Below, in pieces: positions 29,259-38,673 of a stretch of DNA of 41,301 bases. The position numbers and the translations under genes are program-made. This DNA comes from Vampirovibrio sp. Its GTDB lineage: Bacteria > Cyanobacteriota > Vampirovibrionia > Vampirovibrionales > Vampirovibrionaceae. The stretch covers positions 1 to 41,301 of the forward strand of contig DAIDMR010000230.1 in NCBI GenBank assembly GCA_027448865.1, in the 5' to 3' direction. Within the stretch, counting starts at the first letter, position 1, and each line of letters starts with the position of its first letter. Below the pieces are notes generated by a model. That model saw nothing but the letters and a program-made list of their open reading frames with translations. It ran no database searches and was not told the origin of the DNA.

Positions 29259-31328
29259 ATGGACTCCATTTTTCTGGTTTTAAAGCGCCATCGCTGGCTG
29301 GCAACGGCTGTGTTCTGTTTTTCGTTGCTGACTGTCGTGCTGATTCACTTTTTGAGCGCTCCCGTGTATGAGGTGAAATCCAGCGTTTATATTCAGCGAA
29401 AAATTCCAAACCAGTATCAGGTTTACGAGTATGATGACACCCTGGATCATATCCGGATTTTAAAGTCCAATCTTGTGATTGATAAAGTGGTGACTCGGCT
29501 GAGAAAAGAGTTTCCCAAGCGGGAGGACGTGGCGCAAGACATGCTGCTGAGGCGCTTGAGAGCCGATAGTAACGTGAGTACGGAGCTGAATCAGGTTACC
29601 AAGGTCATTGATCTGTATTTTCAGGATACTTCGGCTCATTTTGCAAAAAAAGTGCTGGATTATACCCTCAAATCCTACGAGGAGGCGTTGGCGCACATCG
29701 CGCAGGAAACCCGGCTGAAGGGGCTCGACTTCCTGAAGTTGCGGCTGGCAGAGGTGCAGAGGAATCGACACCAGTTGGCCGAAAATCTGAAACAGGTGGA
29801 AGCCTCCAGCGGGACAACCGATATTGATCTGAAAAATTCGGAACTGGTTAAGTTAAAGAGTAATTTTACACAGTTACTCGGCACCACCAGTGCTGAAATT
29901 CTGGCAACAGAAAAGCAGATCAAACATCTGGAGAAAATATTGGGATTATCTCCCGCACAGGTGCAGCGCCTGGTCAGTATTAAAAGTGATCCCAAGCTGG
30001 AAATCTGGCAAAAGCAACTCGCTATGGAAAAGGGAGAGCTGGCAAAGCTGAAATCCGCCTTTACAGACAGCTATCCGGTGGTGCTGGAAAAAGAAGACCT
30101 CATTCACCGCCTAGAGCGCCTGATCAGTCAGCGTATTCAATCCAGTTACAGCCAGAGTATTCATCCTGCCGCTCTGGTGGGAGAGGATAAGGCTTTCAGT
30201 GATCTGGACGTCACTTTTGGCAAGCAGCTCATCGAGTTGACCACTCAGCGGGCAGCCCTGCTGCAGCAAAAAACTTATTATGAGAGTTTTTTGTCTCAGC
30301 TTGATAATGGTTTTAAAAAAGTCGCTTTTGAAAAAAAGGACATGGATGACTTGAGGTTGGCTTTGAACGCCCTGAAAAGCGAAGAGGAAAAGCTACAGGA
30401 TAAAATTCAGGAAACCATTCTGGAGCAAGCCAGCTTACTGAATTTGGGAGCCTTTGTGGTTTTGACGCCGCCGATTGAGCCGGAACAGGGCGATGCCGTT
30501 TTTCCCATTTCCTTGAAAACCACTGTACTTTTGGGGGTTATTGCCAGTCTTGTGCTGGCGCTGTCCAGTGTGGCCATCGCTGAATTTCTGGATCCGCGAA
30601 TTCCGTTTCTGGAAAGACCGGGCCTGTCACTGGGCAGTTTTTACGGTAGGCGGCTTCGCACCACAGAAACGCTGTACGAGGAGCTTTCGGCCCTTTGTCA
30701 GGGCATCGCTCTTCAGATTCGGAAACGAGGGCTTCAAACCCTGTGCTTTATGTCCCTGTTTGATCATGCGGACACTCGATGTGCCTTGCCCATTTATGCC
30801 GAGGGCTCCAGTAAAAAGCCTGAGTCGTTCTGGCATCCTGGTAATCTGGCCAGTGTACTAAGCGGACTTTACGCCTTTAAGCACCCTGATCTGAAAATTT
30901 TATATTTCACCCAGCGTTCCGCAGAATTGGAGGGTTTCACACTCTTTAATCCCTTCCGGAATAAGCGACTGGTTCTCAAACTGGGGCGTCTGGAATTGTA
31001 TCGTTCCTGCACTCAGGAGAATCTTTATTTGCTACTCGCTGAAACTCTGGATGAAGATATTCTGGATCCCTACTTCCTCAAAAACCTGCAAGAACAGCAG
31101 GGCTTTCACCTGATTTTCCTGCACCCGTGGATGTCCGCTACCGGTGATAAGCATCGGGGTGGTCAGCCTCAAGCGATCGAACGACAGAACCGGATTGCCC
31201 TGATCGAGGATCTCGCAGATGGCATTATTCTGGGAATTTCAAAGTCTGCCAGCGATGTTCGGGAGTTGCAATTCCTGGAATCGTCGATTCAACCGGAGCA
31301 GATTGTCGGGAACATTATTTTTCCTTAA
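29259..31328 (+). CDS. Wzz/GumC-like chain-length protein with degenerate kinase-like domain
   Basis: 689 residues. The first membrane helix (about 11-30) follows a short cytoplasmic start. A Wzz domain (VYEVKSSVYIQRKIP) and long periplasmic coiled coil lead to a second helix at about 418-440 (LLGVIASLVLALSSVAIAEF). The C-terminal 240 residues keep the order of a bacterial tyrosine-kinase domain (EELSALCQGIALQIRKRG, FHLIFLHPW, ADGIILGISKSAS, IVGNIIF) but have no Walker A GKS/T and no tyrosine cluster. It therefore probably cannot bind ATP or phosphorylate. The role is setting polymer length with the export protein encoded next. Start at 29259 by domain fit. Confidence 0.8.
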   Translation: MDSIFLVLKRHRWLATAVFCFSLLTVVLIHFLSAPVYEVKSSVYIQRKIPNQYQVYEYDDTLDHIRILKSNLVIDKVVTRLRKEFPKREDVAQDMLLRRLRADSNVSTELNQVTKVIDLYFQDTSAHFAKKVLDYTLKSYEEALAHIAQETRLKGLDFLKLRLAEVQRNRHQLAENLKQVEASSGTTDIDLKNSELVKLKSNFTQLLGTTSAEILATEKQIKHLEKILGLSPAQVQRLVSIKSDPKLEIWQKQLAMEKGELAKLKSAFTDSYPVVLEKEDLIHRLERLISQRIQSSYSQSIHPAALVGEDKAFSDLDVTFGKQLIELTTQRAALLQQKTYYESFLSQLDNGFKKVAFEKKDMDDLRLALNALKSEEEKLQDKIQETILEQASLLNLGAFVVLTPPIEPEQGDAVFPISLKTTVLLGVIASLVLALSSVAIAEFLDPRIPFLERPGLSLGSFYGRRLRTTETLYEELSALCQGIALQIRKRGLQTLCFMSLFDHADTRCALPIYAEGSSKKPESFWHPGNLASVLSGLYAFKHPDLKILYFTQRSAELEGFTLFNPFRNKRLVLKLGRLELYRSCTQENLYLLLAETLDEDILDPYFLKNLQEQQGFHLIFLHPWMSATGDKHRGGQPQAIERQNRIALIEDLADGIILGISKSASDVRELQFLESSIQPEQIVGNIIFP

Positions 31329-31376
31329 AAGTATTCCCTTAAAAGCCGTTTCCTGAACAGAGCTGGAAAAAATAGT

Positions 31377-32732
31377 ATGTCGCTGATTTTAAAACATCCC
31401 GATCAAAAATCCATAACCGCTCTTTGTTTGCTTGCTTTACTGGCGTTGTTCAGTATGCAGTGCGCAAACGCTGCGGATCATACACGGGGCGCTAAGCAGC
31501 AGACGCACACGGAGTCCGTTGTCACCCGTTTTTCACTGGAGGAAACAGACAGAAGCCCGGCACCCCTTTTCCTGAGTTCCTTGAAAAGTACCTCTTCAGT
31601 GGTGCTGACGGATAAGGACTTCTCGGTCTGGTGGACACAGTTCTTGTCTCAAAATTCAAAGCCCGATACTCAGGCAGCGCTGAACAGCGCTCACCCCGCT
31701 TCAGCGGCATCATATACAGAAAAAGGCATTCATCCGGTTTCGCTCAGTAATAACGGGAATCCTGCTTTGGTCGCCAAGGCTGAGTGGCAGGACTATCATT
31801 TAAAGCCGGGGGATGTTATTTCCTTGCAGGTGCTGAGTCATCCGGAATTTTCCCTCAGGAATATTTTAATTGCGCCAGATGGCACCATTGCCTTGCCCTT
31901 GTTGGGTAAAGTCAATACCACCGACCATAGTGTAGACAGTTTGACTGCCGTATTGACGCAGGAATTCGCAAACACCTTGCGTCATCCCGCAGTGACGGTG
32001 TCACTGGATAAAATTGCCCCTCAGCGAATTTATGTTCTGGGGGCGGTCAAAAAACCCGGGCTGTACCTACTGGATGGGCAGGATAATTCATCAATCACAC
32101 CGGTTGGTCTTAATCCACCCAGACTGGATTACCATCTCAGCACAGCCTTGGTCAAGGCGGGCGGCTTACTGGCCGATGCGGATTTGGCCCATGTAAGGGT
32201 GTTTAACCTGAATAACGCCTCTTGCGTGGAGGCTAACATTTTGGAATTACTGGCTTACGGCGCATTGGCAAACGATGTTTCGCTGGGGCTGGAGGATGTG
32301 ATCTACGTTCCCCGGCTGGAGAACGCTCAGTGGAATCACCCTGAGGTGCTGAAACTGCTGGCAAACAGCAATTTGGGTCAGGACACCTATCCCATTCGGA
32401 TCTATGGCTATGTGACGCGTCCGGATGTGTACCAGTTAAGTCCTACCGAGATGAGTTTGCAGAGCGTGCTGGCCAAAGCCGGGCTGGATATTGATAAAGC
32501 GCAGCCCAGACACGTTATTGTGGCTAGAACCTTGCCCAATCAACAAATGCTGGCTTTAAAAGTGGACGCCACAAAAAAAGATATGATTCTGTTTCCCAAT
32601 GATTCAGTTATTGTGTCCAAAGGAAACTGGAAGCACTGGATTAAATCCACGTTTGGGGCGGCCTCTGCAATTACCTTGCCCGCGGCCAATATCAAGTACA
32701 TTCTGGACAATACCAACGTCGTCACGCCATGA
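31377..32732 (+). CDS. polysaccharide export protein (Wza/SLBB family)
   Basis: 451 residues with a Sec signal peptide (cleavage after about residue 33, ANA-AD; no lipobox). The poly-export domain begins near residue 135 (DYHLKPGDVISLQVLSHPEF, ILIAPDGTIALPLLGKV) and is followed by SLBB-like segments (RIYVLGAVKKPGLYLL, PIRIYGYVTRPDVYQL). Such proteins form the outer-membrane and periplasmic export channel for exopolysaccharide, working with the Wzz-like protein. The predicted inter-domain region at residues 35-130 is Ser/Thr-rich and unlike Wza. It overlaps the next gene by four bases (ATGA), which indicates a tight operon. Confidence 0.87.
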   Translation: MSLILKHPDQKSITALCLLALLALFSMQCANAADHTRGAKQQTHTESVVTRFSLEETDRSPAPLFLSSLKSTSSVVLTDKDFSVWWTQFLSQNSKPDTQAALNSAHPASAASYTEKGIHPVSLSNNGNPALVAKAEWQDYHLKPGDVISLQVLSHPEFSLRNILIAPDGTIALPLLGKVNTTDHSVDSLTAVLTQEFANTLRHPAVTVSLDKIAPQRIYVLGAVKKPGLYLLDGQDNSSITPVGLNPPRLDYHLSTALVKAGGLLADADLAHVRVFNLNNASCVEANILELLAYGALANDVSLGLEDVIYVPRLENAQWNHPEVLKLLANSNLGQDTYPIRIYGYVTRPDVYQLSPTEMSLQSVLAKAGLDIDKAQPRHVIVARTLPNQQMLALKVDATKKDMILFPNDSVIVSKGNWKHWIKSTFGAASAITLPAANIKYILDNTNVVTP

Positions 32733-34174
32733 TTCATCCCCGTCCGCTTCCTCAGACGAATTCATTTCCGCTGGTTTTGTTTGGGATGTTCGCTGCCATG
32801 ATCCTCTTATTGTGGGCTACTTTTTTTCAATCCGCTTTCCTGATTGATGCCCTTGGCTTATCCCCCAAAATACACATGTTGCTTGGTTTGGTACTGCCCA
32901 TGGTGCCTGTGTTCTGGTTTTTAAGCTGGAATAACAGTCGGTTGTGCCTGATTATTTACACCCTTCTCATTTTTTTTGGAGACGCATTTTCCGCGTTATG
33001 CGCACCCGCCCTGATGGCCGCCACGCTGCCCAACTGTATTTATCTGATGCTACGCTGGCGAAATACACGATTGCGCTTTTTGGTAGCGCCCTTACTGCTG
33101 CTGGGACTGATCTACTTTTTTACGGCCATCGCCATGGGTTCGGTTGAAATACCAATTCAGTTAACCAATCGTATGCAGTTTGATCCAGGATTTCCGGCAC
33201 TGACGTTGGGCTGGGCATCTTCCCTGCTGGGCCTTACCATTGTCTATCCACTTATTTATATTCCCTGTTTACTTTATGAACTTTACGTCAATCATCCCCT
33301 GTTTTTAAAGCGATTTCTGTTGTGCCTGAGTGTGGTGTTCAATGGCATTCTGTTGTATGGCGTGTTCCAGTTTATACAGGCGGGCGGAATGATTCGGGTC
33401 TCGTCGATTATGCGTTTGCCCACTCGACTGGGCCCGTTTATTGTGGTGTTCCTCACGTTTGTTTGTACCCAGCTGGTTTTATCCAAGGGAAAACGGAAGC
33501 TCTACTGGCTTTCCACGGGGCTTCTGGGGTTAGTAGTCTTGGGTATGACCCAGACCCGAATCGCGATTGTGGCCCTGGGTTTGGTGGTGATCATGGCCGC
33601 TTTGTCGCTGCTGGTCACTCGAAGCTGGCGGCAGCTTAAACAGTTTACTGTGGGCTGTTTGCTGGTTTTCGTGCCGTTGGCGCTGCTTTTGTGTGCAACG
33701 CCTGAATTGGGAGAACGGTTTTCACCGGGTCAAATTGAATCGGGCAACAATAGCCGGGAAAAAATTATTCAGGATTATCAAGCGGGTATCAATCTCGAAA
33801 ACGTGACACGCTTTCAAACCGTTACCCGATTTTTGTTTGGGTATGGCATGTTTCGGGAACGTCAACTGGCTCACTTTAATCTGCACGATACGCTGGCCTG
33901 TGCTTTATCCGTATTTGGCCTGGTGGGCACCATTCTGTACTACAGCCCCTATTTGTTAATAACCGGGGTCTTGTTGTTCAAGACCCTGAACACACCCCAC
34001 TTGCCCCACAATTTTCGCTACGCCATGGCTTGCTCCGGTTTCCTGGTCTTTTTTCTGACCGGGGCGTTCCATAATAAGCTGTATTCCCCCATTGAAACCG
34101 CTTATGTCTGGTTGGTGGCAGGCTTTGTGATGGATCTGGATTTGCCGCTTTTATTGGCAGGAAGGAAACCGTGA
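32729..34174 (+). CDS. Wzy-like O-antigen/exopolysaccharide polymerase
   Basis: 481 residues with about eleven membrane helices and a larger periplasmic loop around residues 335-390 (LGERFSPGQIESGNN..., RFLFGYGMFRERQLAHFNLH). That loop plus the KRKL/TQTRIAIVAL segment resembles the Wzy_C/O-antigen ligase family. It would join lipid-linked repeat units in the periplasm. Wzy proteins diverge strongly, so the call rests on topology and on the surrounding locus. It overlaps the following glycosyltransferase start by four bases. Confidence 0.75.
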   Translation: MIHPRPLPQTNSFPLVLFGMFAAMILLLWATFFQSAFLIDALGLSPKIHMLLGLVLPMVPVFWFLSWNNSRLCLIIYTLLIFFGDAFSALCAPALMAATLPNCIYLMLRWRNTRLRFLVAPLLLLGLIYFFTAIAMGSVEIPIQLTNRMQFDPGFPALTLGWASSLLGLTIVYPLIYIPCLLYELYVNHPLFLKRFLLCLSVVFNGILLYGVFQFIQAGGMIRVSSIMRLPTRLGPFIVVFLTFVCTQLVLSKGKRKLYWLSTGLLGLVVLGMTQTRIAIVALGLVVIMAALSLLVTRSWRQLKQFTVGCLLVFVPLALLLCATPELGERFSPGQIESGNNSREKIIQDYQAGINLENVTRFQTVTRFLFGYGMFRERQLAHFNLHDTLACALSVFGLVGTILYYSPYLLITGVLLFKTLNTPHLPHNFRYAMACSGFLVFFLTGAFHNKLYSPIETAYVWLVAGFVMDLDLPLLLAGRKP

Positions 34175-35319
34175 AGCCACCCAAAGTTATTTTGCTGGCC
34201 CATGAACATTTATACGGCGGGGGCACAAAGCAAACGTTTCTATTGGCGGAAGCGCTGGTTGCAGAGGGTGTGCAAACGGTGTTGATCTCCAACGCGGAAA
34301 AAACCTGGCTGGGACAAATGCTTCAGCAAAGCGGCTTGCCCGTTAAAACGTATTACTCTCCTCTCATCGATCGGGCTATCCGGCCCGGGCAGGAACTTCA
34401 GGTGCTTTTTTTGATCATCCGGATATTCCTTGAAGAGAAGCCGGATGTGGTTCTGGCCTCTGGTGTCAAGTTGATTGGCTTGAGTGGTGTGGCAGGCTGG
34501 TTATGCAGGGTTCCCAACCGGTTTGCCATTATTCGGGGAGAGGGCGCTCCGCCGGGTTCTCGAACACTCAAAGTGATTTACGTCATGCATCGGTTGTTGG
34601 CCCTGCTGGGTGTTCGCTATATTACAGTCTCCGACTATATTCGGCGGCAGATGATTGATGGGGGCATTTGCCGCCCGGATCGAATTCACACCATTCACGA
34701 TGGCATTCCGCTTTCAGAGTTCAAGCCCCCCTCCGGGAATGAGCAAAACAGTGGTGATGGCTGGGAGTTACCGCCCGGTGCTTTTAAAATTGGCATGGTG
34801 GGTCGTCTGGTGCCGGGAAAGCGCTACGATTATTTCATTCAGTTGATGACCGCCTTATGTCGAGAATTCCCCCACGTCTATGGTGTGTTGATTGGGGAAG
34901 GCCCGGATCGCCCCCATCTGGAACGGCTGATTCAATCCTCCGGTTTTACGGATCGCATTGTGATGGCGGGTTACTGTGCCGATATGCCGAAAGTTTATCG
35001 TGATCTGGATTTCACGGTTTTATTCACCGATTATGAAGGGTGTCCCAACTCCGTTTTGGAAAGTATGGCGGCTGGTGTACCTGTGCTGGCTTCGGATGTT
35101 TGTGGGATTGGTGAAATTCTGGAGTCAGGGTGGAACGGATTTCTGGTGAAGCATGGCGATGTGGAAGGCGCTATCGCCCTGGTAAGAAAGATTATAGAAA
35201 ATCCAGCGTATTACCAGTCACTGGGCCAGAATGCCCGCGATTCTGTTTCTCGTCGTTTCGACGCCAGCCAAAAGCTACAGGCGCTTGTTTCACATCTGCT
35301 TGGGTCAGATTCGTCCTGA
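34171..35319 (+). CDS. GT4-family glycosyltransferase
   Basis: A 382-residue GT-B retaining glycosyltransferase. The N-terminal domain starts with VILLAHEHLYGGGTKQTFLL (glycine-rich acceptor loop). The C-terminal domain has GMVGRLVPGKRYDYFI, VLIGEGPDRPHLERL and the donor-binding E-x7-E motif in DYEGCPNSVLESMAAGVPVL (about 288-305). It would add one sugar to the lipid-linked repeat unit at the cytoplasmic membrane face. The start codon is GTG, overlapping the polymerase stop. The donor sugar cannot be inferred. Confidence 0.9.
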   Translation: MKPPKVILLAHEHLYGGGTKQTFLLAEALVAEGVQTVLISNAEKTWLGQMLQQSGLPVKTYYSPLIDRAIRPGQELQVLFLIIRIFLEEKPDVVLASGVKLIGLSGVAGWLCRVPNRFAIIRGEGAPPGSRTLKVIYVMHRLLALLGVRYITVSDYIRRQMIDGGICRPDRIHTIHDGIPLSEFKPPSGNEQNSGDGWELPPGAFKIGMVGRLVPGKRYDYFIQLMTALCREFPHVYGVLIGEGPDRPHLERLIQSSGFTDRIVMAGYCADMPKVYRDLDFTVLFTDYEGCPNSVLESMAAGVPVLASDVCGIGEILESGWNGFLVKHGDVEGAIALVRKIIENPAYYQSLGQNARDSVSRRFDASQKLQALVSHLLGSDSS

Positions 35320-35403
35320 ATGTGAAATTGGCTTAAAGTTTTCCCTGCCTTCGCCGACATTAACCAAAGTAGAGTCAAGAAAGTGCTTGTTGGGTGTTGA
35401 AAT

Positions 35404-36453
35404 ATGACGATCTCTGAACTTCCGGCTATGAGCTGCCTTGTTACTGGTGGGGCAGGTTTTGTCGGTTCACATCTGGTGGATGCCCTGGTATCCGGGGGGC
35501 ACCGGGTGAGTGTGTTCGATAATTTATCCACGGGTAAACGCCATAACATTCTGCATCACGGCGGAAAGGTTGAATTTATTCAGGGTGATATTCGCGATAT
35601 GACCGCTTTGGTTCAAGCCTGTCAGGGTAAAGACGTTATCTTTCACAAGGCGGCCATCGCCTCCGTGTCTGAGTCGGTCAGGGATCCCCAAAGTACCTAT
35701 GAGGTGAATATTCTGGGAACGGGCAATGTATTTGAAGCGGCTGGGCAGGCGAAGGTCAAGCATCTGGTGTTTGCCTCCAGTGCCGCTGTTTATGGGCCGG
35801 TGGAGTATCCTGAGTGCCACGAGGGTCTACTCCCGAAGCCAGCCTCCCAGTATGGGCTCAGCAAACTGGTGGGCGAACAGTATGGGCAGTTTTATGCCGG
35901 GTTCAACAATATGCAGGTCACCTGCTTACGGTACTTTAATATTTATGGCGCCCGGCAGAGTCAGAGTTCTGACTACGCGGGCGTTATTTCGTTATTCATT
36001 GGCAACTTGCTCTCAAACAAGAATTTGATTGTGTTTGGAGATGGGAAACAGACCCGCGATTTTGTTAATGTGGCAGACGTGGTGCAAGCCAACCTGAAAG
36101 CGCTGGCGAATACCGGCCAGTACCCGTTTGAGATTCTGAATGTCGGAAGGAGTCAAAAGCTTTCTCTGCTGGATTTGATTGAAGGGTTAAAGGCACTGGG
36201 CTTCCAGAATTTTGAAGTGGAGCATCGACCGGAGCGTCGGGGCGACTTGCGGCATTCTTTATCCAACATTGACAAGGCAAAGAAGCTGCTTGGTTTTTGT
36301 CCTGAGGTCGCTTTTAAAGACGGACTGGCTGAAGTGGTGGAGTACATCCGGCTTCAACGCTCAGAAAATTCTTTGCAGGCTGGTGAGCCTTTGGTGCAGT
36401 ATACGGACAGAGCTTGCAAGGCATCAAGCCAATCGAGGAGTTCGTTTTTTTGA
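35404..36453 (+). CDS. NAD-dependent nucleotide-sugar epimerase/dehydratase
   Basis: A 349-residue extended short-chain dehydrogenase. The Rossmann motif is CLVTGGAGFVGSHL (about residues 12-25). The catalytic Ser lies in VFASSAAVYG, and Tyr150 and Lys154 in YGLSK. A further LRYFNIYGARQ segment follows, as in UDP-glucose or UDP-GlcNAc 4-epimerases (GalE/WbpP type). It makes an activated sugar for the polysaccharide. It lies 84 bases after the glycosyltransferase. The stop overlaps the start of the sugar transferase (TGATG). The C-terminal 25 residues after SLQAGEP are an atypical extension. Confidence 0.9.
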   Translation: MTISELPAMSCLVTGGAGFVGSHLVDALVSGGHRVSVFDNLSTGKRHNILHHGGKVEFIQGDIRDMTALVQACQGKDVIFHKAAIASVSESVRDPQSTYEVNILGTGNVFEAAGQAKVKHLVFASSAAVYGPVEYPECHEGLLPKPASQYGLSKLVGEQYGQFYAGFNNMQVTCLRYFNIYGARQSQSSDYAGVISLFIGNLLSNKNLIVFGDGKQTRDFVNVADVVQANLKALANTGQYPFEILNVGRSQKLSLLDLIEGLKALGFQNFEVEHRPERRGDLRHSLSNIDKAKKLLGFCPEVAFKDGLAEVVEYIRLQRSENSLQAGEPLVQYTDRACKASSQSRSSFF

Positions 36454-37190
36454 TGGAACCTTCTTCTTTTCCCAGCCAATCTTCCCTTCCTGAGCCGGAA
36501 GTGGCCTCGGAGCGCTTTTTACTGGAATACATGCCGTTTACGCCTTCTGTGGAGTATCGCCGCTGGTATGGTTTTAAGCGCGTGTTCGATGTTGCTTTGG
36601 CCAGCCTTGGACTGATTCTTTTTGCCCCCCTTTTTGTGCTGATTGCCATAGCCATCAAACTCACCTCGCCGGGGCCGGTCTTGTTTCGTCAGGAGCGGCT
36701 GTCGATCTATGAAAAGCCGTTTACCCTGATCAAATTTCGCACCATGGTGGATCAGGCGGAGGCTAAAACAGGCCCCACCTGGGTTCAGGAGGGGGATACT
36801 CGAATTACACCGATCGGGCGATTTTTACGAAAAACGCACGTGGATGAATTGCCCCAGCTCTGGAATATTCTACTGGGCGAAATGTCATTGATTGGCCCAC
36901 GCCCCGAGCGTCCTGTTTTTGTGAAACGGTTCCGAGATGAGGATGTTGAGAATTACAGCTGCAGACACTTTTTCAGACCCGGGATCACGGGCTACGCTCA
37001 AATGCAAAATCCGAATCCCACGGTGGATCAGATCCGGGAAAAAACCGATGCGGATCTCTGGTACATTACCAACTGGAGTGTCAAGCTGGAGCTTTGGTTG
37101 ATGCGTCAGACCGCTGTATACTTTTGTCGCTCGCTCCGGAAACTGATTTTCAGACCGTCTAACCCTGCCCGACATCCGGATGGGCATTAA
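36453..37190 (+). CDS. initiating sugar (phosphoglycosyl) transferase
   Basis: 245 residues of the WcaJ/PglC-type bacterial sugar transferase family, which moves a sugar-phosphate onto undecaprenyl phosphate to start a repeat unit. Following a polar N-terminus of about 40 residues is one membrane helix (VALASLGLILFAPLFVLIAI). The catalytic region then contains SPGPVLFRQERL, LIKFRTM, DELPQLWNILLGEMSLIGPRPE and RPGITGYAQM. The size indicates the short, monotopic type. ATG 36453 overlaps the epimerase stop; the frame is open upstream to a TTG but without better signals. No stop-gap to the flippase gene (five bases). Confidence 0.92.
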   Translation: MEPSSFPSQSSLPEPEVASERFLLEYMPFTPSVEYRRWYGFKRVFDVALASLGLILFAPLFVLIAIAIKLTSPGPVLFRQERLSIYEKPFTLIKFRTMVDQAEAKTGPTWVQEGDTRITPIGRFLRKTHVDELPQLWNILLGEMSLIGPRPERPVFVKRFRDEDVENYSCRHFFRPGITGYAQMQNPNPTVDQIREKTDADLWYITNWSVKLELWLMRQTAVYFCRSLRKLIFRPSNPARHPDGH

Positions 37191-37195
37191 TTAAA

Positions 37196-38635
37196 ATGCT
37201 CATTCACCTGAAACGATTCACCCAATTTCAAGCGTCGATTCTTCGAAAACTGCCTCTGGGTGGCTGGCGGCTTTTGGCGCCACTGACCAGGCAGGGTGGC
37301 TCTAAAATTGCCATCTTGCAGATTCTGGTGGTTGGGCTGACTTTTTTGAAAGAAATTGTGATGACGGCCTTTCTGGGGCTGGCTCAATTCATGGACGCTT
37401 ACACGCTGGTGAACAATATCCTGATATTTACCAGAAGCTATTTTGAGCAGTTGGGCTACGGTGCGCTGATTCCGGCTGTAACTCAGTCTGAGCCGACAGA
37501 TGCCAGCCGAAGACGGGCGAGTCCGGCAAGCCAGCCAGTTCAGGCAGATCAGAATGAAGAACCTTTTTCGCAGCAAAAACTGTTGGTCGTTTTGCTCAAT
37601 TACGCCATTCTGTTTACCGTCGTTGTGGGGGGGGCCATTGGCCTGCTTCATCAGCCAATTGCACAGCTGATAGCGCCAACCTGGGCCGGTGAAAAGCTAC
37701 AGTCCCTGTTATTGCTGACCTGGCTGGTGCTGCCCTCCTGCTTTATGTTTCAGGTGGCTGAAATGTTTCGGGTGCTGTGCATTCAGGAAAAACGGTTTGC
37801 ACTCTACCAGCTTCCCCGAATCACGAGTTTATTGTTGTTTATTATCAGCTTTGTGCTGTTGTTGAAGATTATGGGGCCAATGGGGCTGGTAATCGCCTTG
37901 CCTCTCTCTCAATTAGTGGAATTGCTGATGTACTGTGTGGGGCTGAAAATCCGGCCCCGGTGGCTGTGGCGTACGGTTGGTTCAGCGTCTTTTCTGCAAA
38001 AAATAATACCGGTGAGTTTGACCTGGGGTGTTTTCTCCCTGACAGCCCTGGTCGATAACTACTTTTTGAGCTTTTTGCCCACCGGTGAGCCCAGCGCCTT
38101 TCGCTATGCTTATGTCAGTGTTTTGATCGCGGGAAGTCTGACGGTCGTTAATTTGCAAATGGTCAAACTGGCCGACCTGAATCAGGCTTGTTTCGAGAAG
38201 GATCTGGAGAAGACGCTGACTATTTTAAAAAACGCCAGTGTCCAAATCCTGTTGTGGAGTTTACCCCTGATTGTGGCCTCGATAGTGTTTGCCCCCTGGT
38301 TGATCAAAGTCGTGTATGAACGGGGAGCATTCACGGCTCACAACACGTTGCTGGTGTCACAGTGCTATCAGATACTGATTGTGATGGTGCCTTACACGGC
38401 GCTCTGGCGTCTGATTAGTAGTTGCTACTATAACCTCAACCTGATTCGCCCCTTGCTTTTGATTGGCGTGGTTTTGCTGGCGTTGCGCATTGGTATGGAC
38501 TGGCTGGGCCTTCAGCTTTTGGGCCTGCACGGTCTGTCCTGGATGGTGTTGATTAATTCCTATTTATTGTTACTGGCACTGATCTGGTTTTTACTTGGGG
38601 CGAAAAAACAGTTCAAAGTCGAGGGCGCACCCTGA
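37196..38635 (+). CDS. Wzx/MurJ-like lipid-linked oligosaccharide flippase
   Basis: 479 residues with about 13-14 membrane helices. The pattern of the MVF/MurJ branch of the MOP superfamily is visible in KEIVMTAFLGLAQFMDAYTL near the start and in APWLIKVVYERGAFTAHNTL near residue 375, a segment diagnostic for MurJ-like proteins (RGAF). In this operon it most likely flips the completed repeat unit to the periplasm. A G8 tract at 37627-37634 lies in its reading frame and is currently in phase. It ends 38 bases before the convergent gene. Confidence 0.85.
   Translation: MLIHLKRFTQFQASILRKLPLGGWRLLAPLTRQGGSKIAILQILVVGLTFLKEIVMTAFLGLAQFMDAYTLVNNILIFTRSYFEQLGYGALIPAVTQSEPTDASRRRASPASQPVQADQNEEPFSQQKLLVVLLNYAILFTVVVGGAIGLLHQPIAQLIAPTWAGEKLQSLLLLTWLVLPSCFMFQVAEMFRVLCIQEKRFALYQLPRITSLLLFIISFVLLLKIMGPMGLVIALPLSQLVELLMYCVGLKIRPRWLWRTVGSASFLQKIIPVSLTWGVFSLTALVDNYFLSFLPTGEPSAFRYAYVSVLIAGSLTVVNLQMVKLADLNQACFEKDLEKTLTILKNASVQILLWSLPLIVASIVFAPWLIKVVYERGAFTAHNTLLVSQCYQILIVMVPYTALWRLISSCYYNLNLIRPLLLIGVVLLALRIGMDWLGLQLLGLHGLSWMVLINSYLLLLALIWFLLGAKKQFKVEGAP
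37627..37634 (+). repeat. G8 tract inside the flippase gene
   Basis: Eight consecutive G encoding part of VVVGGAIG. The gene is in frame at this length; one added or lost G would truncate it. Confidence 0.85.
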
Positions 38636-38673
38636 CCAGTTCCAGCGTGGTTTGAGCCAACTGACTGGCTGAA

